Shown here: positions 13,145 to 21,279 of the stretch, in pieces | Numbering within the stretch: the stretch's first letter is position 1 | Layout: each line of letters opens with the position of its first letter | From: Pieris napi | Lineage: Eukaryota > Arthropoda > Insecta > Lepidoptera > Pieridae | DNA: 64,000 bases | Direction: 5' to 3' | NCBI RefSeq assembly: GCF_905475465.1 | Contig: NC_062238.1 | Span: 6,428,501 to 6,492,500 of the forward strand | The notes under the pieces: model-generated | What the model was told of the DNA's origin: nothing | Databases searched by the model: none | What the model saw: the letters and a program-made list of their open reading frames with translations, nothing else | Translations under genes and position numbers: made by a program

Positions 13145-14305
13145 TTAATATGGTTCAATTCCAAATTTAAAAACAGATTAAAATCCCGCTTACGGAAATG
13201 TGAGCAATTTCCGTTTTTACCATTATTATTAGAGCTTCTTATATTAAAATAAAATACATGTCGTAAGTCATCACAGCTACCGACGAGTTCTTGTCAGTAT
13301 AACATCGCAATTAAAGGAACGGATCAAATATCCAATTATCTCAGTTCGATAATGATAACAAGAAGAAATACGATACATTTTGGTGTATCACGAATTGAAA
13401 TAATCGTTTTTTGAGGAAGAATGTTTGAGTAATATCAAAACGTATACATAATTCTAATAAGCTGTTATCTTTTCTAATCTTAAGATTACATTAGAAAGAG
13501 GTAACTTATACGTAAAATATTGAAGTATATTTATATAATTTTCGGAAATACAATTTATAGGACCAGGTAAACTACGTTCAATAAGGAAAAATATTTTTAT
13601 TTGGAAAAAAACGCCTTGTCTCATACAACCTCTTTTCTGACCTCTTCCAACTTTTCAACCTCTTTGAATTTCGAAGAAACTCAAAATTAAAATTAAGAAA
13701 TAAATATTGTTTTCTTCTATTTATCCTTTATATTTTTACTCGTACTAACTCGTAAACAAATTCTATAGTCTAATTCATGTATTAAGAACCATTGGCAAAT
13801 CTATTCTTAAAATGATGAATATATATAAAGGTATTATGCATCTAAGCCAATAAGCAATACCCATTTGTCAGTTAAGACGGGATACGACCAGCCATTAGTT
13901 GCAAAACAAAAGTACAGACTATCATTTACAATCACTGCTGTAGTCTTGCTATGTATGGCAGTAAAATAAAAGAAAATATCAACAAAGAAATAAAAAGGAC
14001 AGGTAGAAATTTAATATATTCAGTATTAATTACTAGACCTGGTTGCTAACACATTATCTATTTCACGTTAGAACTAATAAAATAAACCCAGTAGTAACCT
14101 TTTGTCACCCAATGGAGCCCGAGGCATATTTTTGTATTGATTACAATGATCATTTTATAGTCAAGAAATAAGTGATTCTAAACAATGCTATTTATTCCCT
14201 TTATAAGAAAACCTATTCACTACAGCAGTGAATTTGATTTGTGCGTAATGGTAAATGTGGTAAATCACAGAACAGATTTTTATTTTTTTTTACTTATGTA
14301 ACTTT
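13145..14305. other. AT-rich noncoding stretch
   Basis: Nothing recognisable is seen: no credible frame, no element ends and no tandem array. Confidence 0.5.
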
Positions 14306-14309
14306 AATG

Positions 14310-14515
14310 ACGTTGTGGTTTATCACATTTTCCTTTGAATAATTGTAATGTAGAGGGAGGGTAAAACTTGCTGAGTTTCTTGCCCGTTCTTCTCAGAACA
14401 AGGCCTCCTGGTAGTTTTGCGAACGGATGGCGTAGTCTTGCTCTTTCGCAATTTGTAAACGTTTTTGACATTCCCCTAAGACGCATCTAAACTGAATAAA
14501 CGTATTTTGATTTTC
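14310..14515 (+). mobile_element. LINE 3' untranslated end (family E)
   Basis: The segment GAGTTTCTTGCCCGTTCTTC, followed by GCGAACGGATGG and ending near GAATAAACGTATTTTGATTT, has the form of a lepidopteran LINE 3' end: the TTCTTGCC(A/C)GTTCTTCT core, a polyadenylation-like AATAAA, and a TTTTGATTT tail. The same core occurs in reverse orientation at 61155-61440 and, more decayed, at 37750-37870. The element is 5'-truncated and noncoding. The 60-codon frame on the opposite strand is not a gene. Confidence 0.55.
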
Positions 14516-14589
14516 AATGGTCAGACTGTTCACATTATATACTGTTATAAAACTTTAATTATTGACTTTAAATACGTAAGTTCTTATTG

Positions 14590-14748
14590 AAATATATCAG
14601 AGGACAAACGGGCAGGAGGCTCACCTGATGTCACGTGGCCCATGGACACTCACATTCCCAGAATGCTTGCAAGTGCGTTGCCGGCCTATTAAGAATCAGT
14701 ACGCTCTTTTCTTGAAGGACCCTAAGACGAATTGGTTCGTATAGTATT
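14590..14748 (-). mobile_element. LINE 3' fragment (family A), cut by the RTE insertion
   Basis: ACAAACGGGCAGGAGGCTCA through AAGGACCCTAAGACGAATTG matches the fragments at 8961 and 51105. In those copies GGTTCG is followed by GAAATACTTC. Here the match stops right after TTGGTTCG, and the tail of the RTE element begins within about 15 bp. The continuation is not found on the far side of the RTE pair (after 21279), so the rest of this copy was lost or was never there. Confidence 0.65.
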
Positions 14749-14750
14749 AG

Positions 14751-14812
14751 TATAAATAAATAAATAAATAAAATAAAATAAAATAAAAAAAAAAAATAAA
14801 ATAAAAAGCCTT
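14751..14812 (-). repeat. Simple-repeat 3' tail of the left RTE copy
   Basis: On the element's strand this reads TTTTATTTTA with a T-run, then TTTA units, ending TTTATACTAA. The right copy ends in the same order but with fewer units (21258-21279). RTE elements characteristically end in short tandem repeats rather than poly(A). Confidence 0.75.
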
Positions 14813-14979
14813 TTATTTCCCAATTAATAAGGTACATTTCTTTATGTGGTTTTCTAAACCTTTGCAAAACTTAACAAAATCTATTAGTAAATGAATAAAT
14901 ATTATGACTATATTTCTATCATGCTAAGTATTATTATTTACAGTTTTTGATATTCTAATTATTGTATGGGAACCCCTCT

Positions 14980-17943
14980 TCAGGTGAAGGCCTCTTCCAG
15001 CTTTTGCCAGTTTTCTCTATTTTGCGCTATGTGCTGCCATTTGGGGCCAGCTATTTTTTTAATATCTTCTTCCCAGCGTGCGAAAGGTCGCCCTCTGCAG
15101 CGTTTTCCTTTGGGTCCTTTCCAGGTCGTAATTTTTTGTGTCCATCTGTCGTCTTTGAGCCTCGCAACATGCCCAGCCCACTTCCATTTTAGTTTTAGTG
15201 CGTGGTTTAATGCATCTATTGTTTTTGTTTTGGATCTTATGTCAGCGTGTCTAATTTTTTGTATTTTGCTTATGTTCAGCATGCTGCGCTCCATTCCCCT
15301 TTGGCACGTAATGATTTTTGTTTTTATTTTATTTGTAAACTTCCACGTTTGGCACGCGTAGGTTAAACACGGGATCAGACATGAGTCCATGACTTTCTTT
15401 TTAAGATTTATAGGCATATCGTTTTTAAATAACTCTCTGTAACTCCAATATTTATTCCATGTATTTTTAATTCTCCTTTGTACTTCTAGTTCATTGCTAC
15501 TTTGGCTGAAACCGACTTGTTTTCCTAGGTAGGCGTATTGCTCGACGTATTCTAGTGTGTTGCCGTCTAGGATTATGTCTTTCTTAGTGCCATTTGACAT
15601 GAGTTTTGTTTTGGAAATGTTTATTTCGAGGCCCACCTGCCTGCTAGTGTTACAAAGGTCTTCGATCATGCTTTGAAGTTGAGAACTGGATTCGGAGAAC
15701 AGCACTAAGTCGTCTGCAAAGCGAAGGTGACTCAGATATTTGCCCTTTATATATAAACCTTTTTTACTCCAATCTAGTTCGCTCAGTGCAGTCTCTAGTA
15801 TAGCAATAAATATCCTCGGAGAGAGCGGATCGCCTTGACGAACACCTCTTTTAACAGGGAATATGGGTCCAGTAGTTTCTAATTTGACTTTACTTGTGCA
15901 CTTTTCGTATACCTTTTTTATAACATCTATATATGACTTTTCCACATTTTGAGCTTCCAGAGATTTCCATATACTGTGGTGCGAGACTGTGTCGAAAGCT
16001 TTTTGGTAATCTATGAATGCTGTGTATAAAGGTCTTTGAAACTCCTGGTATTTCTCTATTATTAACTCTAGTGTATGGATGTGGTCGACGGTACTAAAAC
16101 CCTTTCTGAAGCCAGCCTGTTCAACCGGTTGTTTTATTTCTATCGATTGACTAATTCTCTGGTTTAGTATTGTAGAAAAGATTTTATACACAGTTGGTAA
16201 TAGGCTTATGGGTCTGTAATTGCCAATGTCGTTAGGATCTCCCTTTTTATATAGCAAAATTATGTTAGAATTTGACCATTCAGACGGTGTTTCGAGAGAT
16301 TCCATTATTATATTAAACAGTTTGGTCAGTGGCTCAGTTAGTAAATTATGTGCTGCCTTTATGGCATCGTTGGTTATACCGTCGCTTCCAGGGCTTTTGT
16401 CTGGTTTTAGTTTCGTTATCGTGTCTACAACTTCTTTACACTCTATTGGAGCGATATTTTGTTTAGGTTTTGCCTGTAGATAGGTCTTAGTACTAGAGGT
16501 TTCAGAATTGGCTTTAATTTCAGCGGAGTACAGTTTTTTGTAAAAGTTTGTTGCAACGTTTACGATGTCTTTCCTGGAGTGTTTAGTTTTTTCTGTATCT
16601 GTTAAGCCTTCGATCCAAGTTTTATATGTCCTTAGTTCTTTGTTACCTTTTTTTAAGCTTCCTTTTAGTTCTAAATATTTTTTGATGGTATTTTTTCTGT
16701 GATTTTTGTAATCTCTTTTTATATACTTGCTGGTTAGCTTATACAGAGCTTTAAGTTCATTTTTCATGGAACGTGTTTTATTGCTGTTTATCTGTAAGTC
16801 ATGCCTCCTGCTTATTAGATTTTTTGTACGTTCTGACAAAACCTCTTGTGTTTTTTCTTTTTGCTGGTGTACCTTTCTTGCGTTACGAAGGCTAAGTTGG
16901 ATGATGTTGATTAATTTATTGTAGTATTCTTGTGCCGTACAGTCTGGAGACGTGTCTTGTAGAGCTGGCAGTTGGTTGCTTATCAAGTTCCTGTATTCTT
17001 TAATTTCTTCTTCTGTTTTAAGAGTGCTATATTGAGTATTGCAGTACCTGGCTCTGCTTTTTATTGGTTTTGTGAGAGTGATTTCTGCTCTTAGTGGTCT
17101 GTGATCTGAAGGGTAACTTACGCTTAGCGTTTCTATATTGTGAAACATGTGTGGTTGATTTGTTAGAATAAAATCTATTTCATTTTTATATTGACCACTT
17201 GGAGAGCGCCAAGTCCACCTTCTTTTTAGATTTTTCTTGAAAAATGTGTTAATTATAGCTAATTTGTTTTCTAGAGCAAAGTCAACAAGACGCTGCCCTC
17301 TAGTGTTTCTTTGTCCGTATCCATTTTGTTTCATAACTAGTTGCTCGTCGCTTTGCGGCTCTCCTATTTTCGCATTAAAATCTCCCATCAAAATTAGATC
17401 TTTGTGTGCTATTTCAATGGCCTTGTATATTGTTTCATAGAATTCAACGATTTCTTCTTCATCTGCAGCTTCTGTAGGAGCATAAATTTGTATGATGGTA
17501 AGCTTTTTGCCTGGTAAGTTCAGATGAAGTAGAGCTACTCGTTCTGAGAGTCCGATGTAACTTCCTAGGTATTGTTTGAGGTATTTCTTTATTATGAAGC
17601 CTACTCCGTATTTACCCGGTGTCTCTCCAGTGTGGCAGAAAATAAAGTTTTCGTACTCTGTTATCTTGCTTCCGAGGCGACGAACTTCGCATAATCCGAT
17701 GATATCGTATTTTACGTTTTTAAAAGCTTCAGTAAGTTCTATTAGACGTTCGTATGAGGAGAGTGTTCTAACATTGTACGTGGTTATGTAGAGCTGGTTA
17801 ATTAGATTGTTTTCTTCGGTAGATGAGTTGGTTTTTAATGGTGTTGCTGGAAGGTTTTGGTCGTAATCTTCCTCGGTGACCGGCCGTCTTGGAAGATGTG
17901 ATGATTCATTTTTGTTAAGTTTATCTATGTTGTGTTTGTACAC
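14980..17943 (-). CDS. RTE ORF2: endonuclease / reverse transcriptase
   Basis: Its role is target-primed reverse transcription: it nicks chromosomal DNA and copies the element RNA from the exposed 3' end. Residues about 53-285 form an apurinic-type endonuclease: N57 in TTYNVRT, E86 in GLCEVRR, Y154 in IQIYAPT, D188/N190 in GDFN, and D280-H281 in SDHRPL. The reverse transcriptase spans about 510-800, with D645 in FIDYQKAFD, RQGDPLSP at 702-709, and FADD at 742-745. The C-terminal domain (about 850-987) ends with GRPFARWEED and NWQKLEEAFT. All catalytic signatures are present and there is no frameshift. The listed first codon is GTG. The frame continues upstream without a stop to the UAG that ends ORF1, and the first AUG codon is residue 186, too late to keep the endonuclease. 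Expression by stop-codon readthrough from ORF1 is therefore the best explanation. Non-AUG initiation is the alternative. Confidence 0.92.
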   Translation of the reverse strand: MYKHNIDKLNKNESSHLPRRPVTEEDYDQNLPATPLKTNSSTEENNLINQLYITTYNVRTLSSYERLIELTEAFKNVKYDIIGLCEVRRLGSKITEYENFIFCHTGETPGKYGVGFIIKKYLKQYLGSYIGLSERVALLHLNLPGKKLTIIQIYAPTEAADEEEIVEFYETIYKAIEIAHKDLILMGDFNAKIGEPQSDEQLVMKQNGYGQRNTRGQRLVDFALENKLAIINTFFKKNLKRRWTWRSPSGQYKNEIDFILTNQPHMFHNIETLSVSYPSDHRPLRAEITLTKPIKSRARYCNTQYSTLKTEEEIKEYRNLISNQLPALQDTSPDCTAQEYYNKLINIIQLSLRNARKVHQQKEKTQEVLSERTKNLISRRHDLQINSNKTRSMKNELKALYKLTSKYIKRDYKNHRKNTIKKYLELKGSLKKGNKELRTYKTWIEGLTDTEKTKHSRKDIVNVATNFYKKLYSAEIKANSETSSTKTYLQAKPKQNIAPIECKEVVDTITKLKPDKSPGSDGITNDAIKAAHNLLTEPLTKLFNIIMESLETPSEWSNSNIILLYKKGDPNDIGNYRPISLLPTVYKIFSTILNQRISQSIEIKQPVEQAGFRKGFSTVDHIHTLELIIEKYQEFQRPLYTAFIDYQKAFDTVSHHSIWKSLEAQNVEKSYIDVIKKVYEKCTSKVKLETTGPIFPVKRGVRQGDPLSPRIFIAILETALSELDWSKKGLYIKGKYLSHLRFADDLVLFSESSSQLQSMIEDLCNTSRQVGLEINISKTKLMSNGTKKDIILDGNTLEYVEQYAYLGKQVGFSQSSNELEVQRRIKNTWNKYWSYRELFKNDMPINLKKKVMDSCLIPCLTYACQTWKFTNKIKTKIITCQRGMERSMLNISKIQKIRHADIRSKTKTIDALNHALKLKWKWAGHVARLKDDRWTQKITTWKGPKGKRCRGRPFARWEEDIKKIAGPKWQHIAQNRENWQKLEEAFT

Positions 17944-17958
17944 TGAGAGAGGCGTTGT

Positions 17959-17967
17959 TAGTTGCTA
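17959..17967 (-). promoter_or_regulatory. Predicted stop-codon readthrough signal UAG CAA CUA
   Basis: The ORF1 stop is UAG, immediately followed by CAA CUA. This fits the UAG-CAR-YYA readthrough context defined for tobacco mosaic virus replicase. ORF2 is in the same frame as ORF1 (start-to-start distance 879 nt = 293 codons), with seven sense codons between the stop and the GUG. The same nine bases occur in the right copy at 20779-20787. Readthrough would join ORF1 and ORF2 into a protein of about 1280 aa. This is a sequence-based prediction only. Confidence 0.65.
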
Positions 17968-18822
17968 TATGTCGTTGCTGTTTCTTTTATTTCCTTCGTC
18001 GCTCTGCGTGTCTTTCTTGTTTACTAAAAAGTTAAGCAATCCTGGCTTAATCACTCCTTCTGAGATGCTGGAGGATCGTTGAGGTGTTGTGCGACTTTGA
18101 ACGGTTTTATTTTTCTTAGCTGTTTGTGGAGTGGTACTTAGAGTATTTTTCTCGGCATTTTTCCTCTGTTGTGGAGAGATAGAAAGGTGCCTTTTTCTGT
18201 TGTCCGTGTGGTCGGCATCTTTTTTATTGGGTTTAATTACTACCAGCTTATCGTATTTTATGGTAGCTTTGTTCCCTTTTTCCTGCTCTATTTTGACTTG
18301 TTCCTGAAGAATCTTCCTTTTCTCTAGGACGTGATATGGGTAATCTTCTTTTAAATAGTAGCTGGTATCATTTAGAGCTTTCTTTTGTTGCATTACCTTT
18401 ATCTTGTAACCTAGAGTGGCGAATGTGACCGCGATCGGACGGGGCTTTTCGCCTTTTTTCCCTATTCTTCTAGCAGCTTCTATGTCATTGCAGTTTATAT
18501 TTAAAGAAAAATAATTGTTCAGAAAATCAATAACATTGTTTTCTAGATGTGAATAAGAACGTTCATTTTCCTCCATACCAAAGAAAACAACGTTTCTTTG
18601 CCTTGTTTGCCTCTCCAACTGATTTAACCTGTGTTCTTGGTTTTCTATTTTTTCCTCGAGTTTTTTCTGATTTCTTTCCAAAGTTTTTAATTTTTGGTCT
18701 AATATTTTGTTTATATTTTTTGTTACTTTCTCCGTCACTTCATCTGCGCTTTTTGTAATAGCGGTTTTTTGTTCATCTAAGTCATTTTGAATTTTTCGAA
18801 GTGCTGCCATTACCTCTTCCAT
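17965..18822 (-). CDS. RTE ORF1: coiled-coil RNA-binding-type protein
   Basis: This 285-aa protein begins at an ATG in good context (CAAAATGG). Residues about 8-75 are heptad-like and rich in K, E, L and Q, predicting a coiled coil for multimerisation. Residues about 76-200 (from RNVVFFGMEEN through AARRIGKKG and PIAVTF to YLKEDYPYHVLEKRK) resemble the RRM plus C-terminal domain layout of L1-type ORF1 proteins. The last 85 residues are polar, rich in S, T, K and N, and probably disordered. By family, it would bind the element RNA and form the retrotransposition particle. It differs from the right copy at 18 of 285 positions, only 4 of them between residues 65 and 197. The fold assignment is by eye. 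Confidence 0.85.
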   Translation of the reverse strand: MEEVMAALRKIQNDLDEQKTAITKSADEVTEKVTKNINKILDQKLKTLERNQKKLEEKIENQEHRLNQLERQTRQRNVVFFGMEENERSYSHLENNVIDFLNNYFSLNINCNDIEAARRIGKKGEKPRPIAVTFATLGYKIKVMQQKKALNDTSYYLKEDYPYHVLEKRKILQEQVKIEQEKGNKATIKYDKLVVIKPNKKDADHTDNRKRHLSISPQQRKNAEKNTLSTTPQTAKKNKTVQSRTTPQRSSSISEGVIKPGLLNFLVNKKDTQSDEGNKRNSNDI

Positions 18823-19375
18823 TTTGATTTATTTTTGTATTTTAAGTTGTTATTTTTAGCTTTTGCGACCTCTAGTATCGAGTAGTTGTTTACGTCGATT
18901 GGTACTGCAGTAGCTGTTCTTGAGATGATTTGGCTATTTGACGCTAGATGGTGTTGTTTATCAATTGTTGTTTTGTACTTATCTAATTGGTCCGTTATGA
19001 CTTAGCGACTTAGCAACGCATTTTAGGTTATTTTTACATTTTTTAAATAGAAAGTTTAATTATTCTTGAGTTTGCATTGAATTGTCACACACGTTCACTT
19101 CAGATTTGTTCCACTATTGACTTATTGTCCGGAAAAGCAACTTTTGCACGTAGATTTATGGTAATTGACCGTGTAAACAATAGCACTATTTTATTGGTTT
19201 TATCCCTTTTTGGTGTTTATTTTTCACTTGTTATTTGTTCATTGGGTTTCTTGCACACTTATTTCAACGATTTTTCAGTATTATCGGAGTTTTTTCTCAC
19301 TTTATTATTTTTAAAGATCAAATTTATACAGAGCACCGTTTTAAGTTGTTATACGTGACACAGTCTACCCGCCTC
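18823..19375 (-). other. 5' UTR of the left RTE copy
   Basis: This 553-bp leader runs from GAGGCGGGTAGACTGTGTCA at its 5' end to the ORF1 ATG. It aligns with 19405-19923 on the opposite strand. The right copy lacks a segment of roughly 35-40 bp present here at about 18955-18995. Both leaders start at the same base, so this is probably the true 5' end, and an internal promoter is expected within it. No canonical promoter was identified. Confidence 0.7.
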
Positions 19376-19456
19376 ATCTTGATTATTTGAGAGAGATTGA
19401 GAGAGAGGCGGGTAGACTGTGTCACGAATAACAACTTAAAACGGTGCTCTGTATAA
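19324..19456. repeat. Head-to-head junction: inverted repeat with 29-bp spacer
   Basis: The two RTE 5' ends meet here. The arms (ending GTCTACCCGCCTC at 19375 and starting GAGGCGGGTAGAC at 19405) are near-perfect reverse complements; one T/A mismatch is seen within the first 25 bp. The 29-bp spacer 19376-19404 contains GATTATTTGAGAGAGATTGA and matches neither arm. The inverted homology continues for about 1.6 kb, through both ORF1 genes. Confidence 0.9.
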
Positions 19457-19923
19457 ATTTGATCTTTAAAAATAATAAAGTGAGAAAAACTCCGATAATA
19501 CTGAAAAATCTTTGAAATAAGTGTGCAAGAAACCCAATGAACAAATAACAAGTGAAAAATAAACACCAAAAAGGGATAAAACCAATAAAATAGTGCTATT
19601 GCTTACACGGTCAATTACCATAAATCTACGTGCAAAAGTTGCTTTTCCGGACAATAAGTCAATAGTGGAACAAATCTGAAGTGAACGTGCGTGACAATTC
19701 AATGCAAACTCAAGAATAATTAAACTTTCTATTAAAAATTTTTAAAAAATAACCTAAAATGCGTTGCTAATTTGCTAAGTCAATAAACAACACCATCTAG
19801 CGTCAAATAGCCAAATCATCTCAAGAACAGCTACTGCAGTACCAATCGACGCAAACAACTACTCGATACTAGAGGTCGCAAAAGCTAAAAATAACAACTT
19901 AAAATACAAAAATCAAAATCAAA

Positions 19924-20781
19924 ATGGAAGAGATAATGGCAGCACTTCGAAAAATTCAAAATGACTTAGATGAACAAAAAACCACTATTACAAAAAGCGC
20001 AGATGAAGTGACGGAGAAAGTAACAAAAAATATATACAAAATATTAGACCAAAAATTGAAAACTTTGGAAAGAAATCAGGAAAAACTCGAGGAAAAAATA
20101 GAAAACCAAGAACAAAGGTTAAATCAGTTGGAAAGACAAACACGGCAAAGAAACGTTGTTTTCTTTGGTATGGAGGAAAATGAACGTTCTTATTCACATC
20201 TAGAAAACAATGTAATTGATTTTCTGAATAATTATTTTTCTTTAAATATAAACTGCCATGACATAGAAGCTGCTAGAAGAATAGGGAAAAAAGGCGACAA
20301 GCCCCGTCCGATCGCGGTCACATTCGCCACTCTAGGTCACAAGATAAAGGTAATGCAACAAAAGAAAGCTCTGAACGATACCAGCTACTATTTAAAAGAT
20401 GATTACCCATATCACGTCCTAGAGAAAAGGAAGATTCTTCAGGAACAAGTCAAAATAGAGCAGGAAAAAGGGAACAAAGCTACCATAAAATACGATAAGC
20501 TGGTAGTAATTAAACTTAATAAAACAGATGCCGACCACACGGACAACAGAAAAAGGCACCTTTCTATCTCTCCACAACAGAGGAAAAATGCCGAGAAAAA
20601 TACTCTAAATACCAGTACACAAACAGCTAAGAAAAATAAAAACGTTCAAAGTCGCACAACACCTCAACGATCCTCCAGCATCTCAGAAGGAGTGATTAAG
20701 CCAGGAATGCTTAACTTTTTAGTAAACAAGAAAGACATGCAGAGCGACGAAGGAAATAAAAGAAACAGCAACAACATATAG
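19924..20781 (+). CDS. RTE ORF1 (right copy), intact
   Basis: The protein is 285 aa and starts at ATG. It matches the left ORF1 at 267 of 285 residues, counted by eye. Differences cluster in the C-terminal tail (9 of 18 after residue 197), while the RRM-like core is nearly unchanged. Such a pattern indicates that the source elements diverged under selection before inserting here. The stop is UAG followed by CAA CUA, as in the left copy. With ORF2 deleted, this is the only long product the copy can encode. Confidence 0.85.
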   Translation: MEEIMAALRKIQNDLDEQKTTITKSADEVTEKVTKNIYKILDQKLKTLERNQEKLEEKIENQEQRLNQLERQTRQRNVVFFGMEENERSYSHLENNVIDFLNNYFSLNINCHDIEAARRIGKKGDKPRPIAVTFATLGHKIKVMQQKKALNDTSYYLKDDYPYHVLEKRKILQEQVKIEQEKGNKATIKYDKLVVIKLNKTDADHTDNRKRHLSISPQQRKNAEKNTLNTSTQTAKKNKNVQSRTTPQRSSSISEGVIKPGMLNFLVNKKDMQSDEGNKRNSNNI

Positions 20782-20787
20782 CAACTA
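20779..20787 (+). promoter_or_regulatory. Second copy of the UAG CAA CUA readthrough signal
   Basis: It is identical to 17959-17967 on the minus strand and also in frame with the ORF2 remnant. The next ORF2 codons (QLTTPLSVYKHN) are the same in both copies. Here readthrough would add about 72 residues, ending shortly after the deletion junction. Confidence 0.6.
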
Positions 20788-20802
20788 ACAACGCCTCTCT
20801 CA

Positions 20803-21076
20803 GTGTACAAACACAACATAGATAAACTTAACAAAAATGAATCATCACATCTTCCAAGACGGCTGGTCACCGAGGAAGAGTACGACCAAAACCTTCCAGC
20901 AACACCATTAAAAACCAACTCATCAACCGAAGAAAACAATCTAATTAACCAGCTCTTGCAGAGGGCGACCTTTCGCACGCTGGGAAGAAGATATTAAAAA
21001 ATAGCTGGCCCCAAATGGCAGCACATAGCGCAAAATAGAGAAAACGGGCAAAAGCTGGAAGAGGCCTTCACCTGAA
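20803..21076 (+). pseudogene. ORF2 remnant with 2.7-kb internal deletion
   Basis: It starts as ORF2 (GTG, then YKHNIDKLNKNESS) and keeps about 50 codons up to NNLINQL. The deletion then joins it out of frame to the C-terminal coding region, giving a stop at 20997. The final segment (GCCCCAAATGGCAGCACATA to GAGGCCTTCACC) corresponds to the last 20-odd codons of ORF2. The entire endonuclease core and reverse transcriptase are absent. Confidence 0.9.
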
Positions 21077-21279
21077 GAGGGGTTCCCATACAATAATTAG
21101 AATATCAAAAACTGTAAATAATAATACTTAGCATGATAGAAATATAGTCATAATATTTATTCATTTACTAATAGATTTTGTTAAGTTTTTGCAAAGGTTT
21201 AGAAAACCACATAAAGAAATGTACCTTATTAATTAACTATATTGGGAAATAAAAGGCTTTTTATTTTATTTATTTATAC

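Larger units (their letters stand above)
14751..19375 (-). mobile_element. Full-length RTE-clade non-LTR retrotransposon (left copy)
   Basis: The element is about 4.6 kb, transcribed leftwards. Its 5' UTR is 18823-19375, with ORF1 at 17965-18822 and ORF2 at 14980-17943. The 3' UTR is about 14815-14979, followed by a tail of TTTTA/TTTA units at 14751-14812. Evidence for RTE is an apurinic-type endonuclease plus reverse transcriptase with no RNase H, the GRP..RWEEDIKK...NWQKLEEAF tail, and a short-repeat 3' end. Both reading frames are open, so this copy could be autonomous. It lies inside an older LINE fragment and head to head with a second copy. Confidence 0.9.
19405..21279 (+). mobile_element. 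Internally deleted RTE retrotransposon (right copy)
   Basis: This is the same element in opposite orientation: 5' UTR 19405-19923, intact ORF1 19924-20781, the first 50 or so ORF2 codons, then a junction at about 20956-20957, then the ORF2 end, 3' UTR and a TTTA tail. The junction joins ...CCAGCTCT to TGCAGAGGGC. By comparison with the left copy, the missing part corresponds to about 15100-17789, or 2.69 kb. No shared bases are visible at the breakpoints. The copy cannot make reverse transcriptase but can make ORF1. Both termini are present, so it could move with help in trans. Confidence 0.9.

Noticed and set aside
14966..15361. 131-codon plus-strand frame and several other plus-strand frames across 14.9-18.1 kb
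   Set aside because: They lie antisense to the intact RTE ORF2 and ORF1 and are shadows of that coding sequence; hydrophobic composition reflects the complement of a Lys/Glu-rich frame.
19077..19702. Frames of 78-93 codons on both strands around the head-to-head junction
   Set aside because: They are antisense readings of the two inverted 5' UTR copies and mirror each other. They have no element-wide conservation beyond the inverted repeat itself.
14751..21279. Head-to-head pair as a sequencing or assembly fold-back artefact
   Set aside because: The arms differ by a 2.7-kb deletion, a deletion of roughly 35-40 bp in the 5' UTR and 18 ORF1 residues; an artefact would give identical arms.
14751..21279. 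Head-to-head pair as a single 5'-inverted (twin-primed) element
   Set aside because: Both halves have their own complete 3' UTR and tail, which twin priming of one RNA cannot produce.
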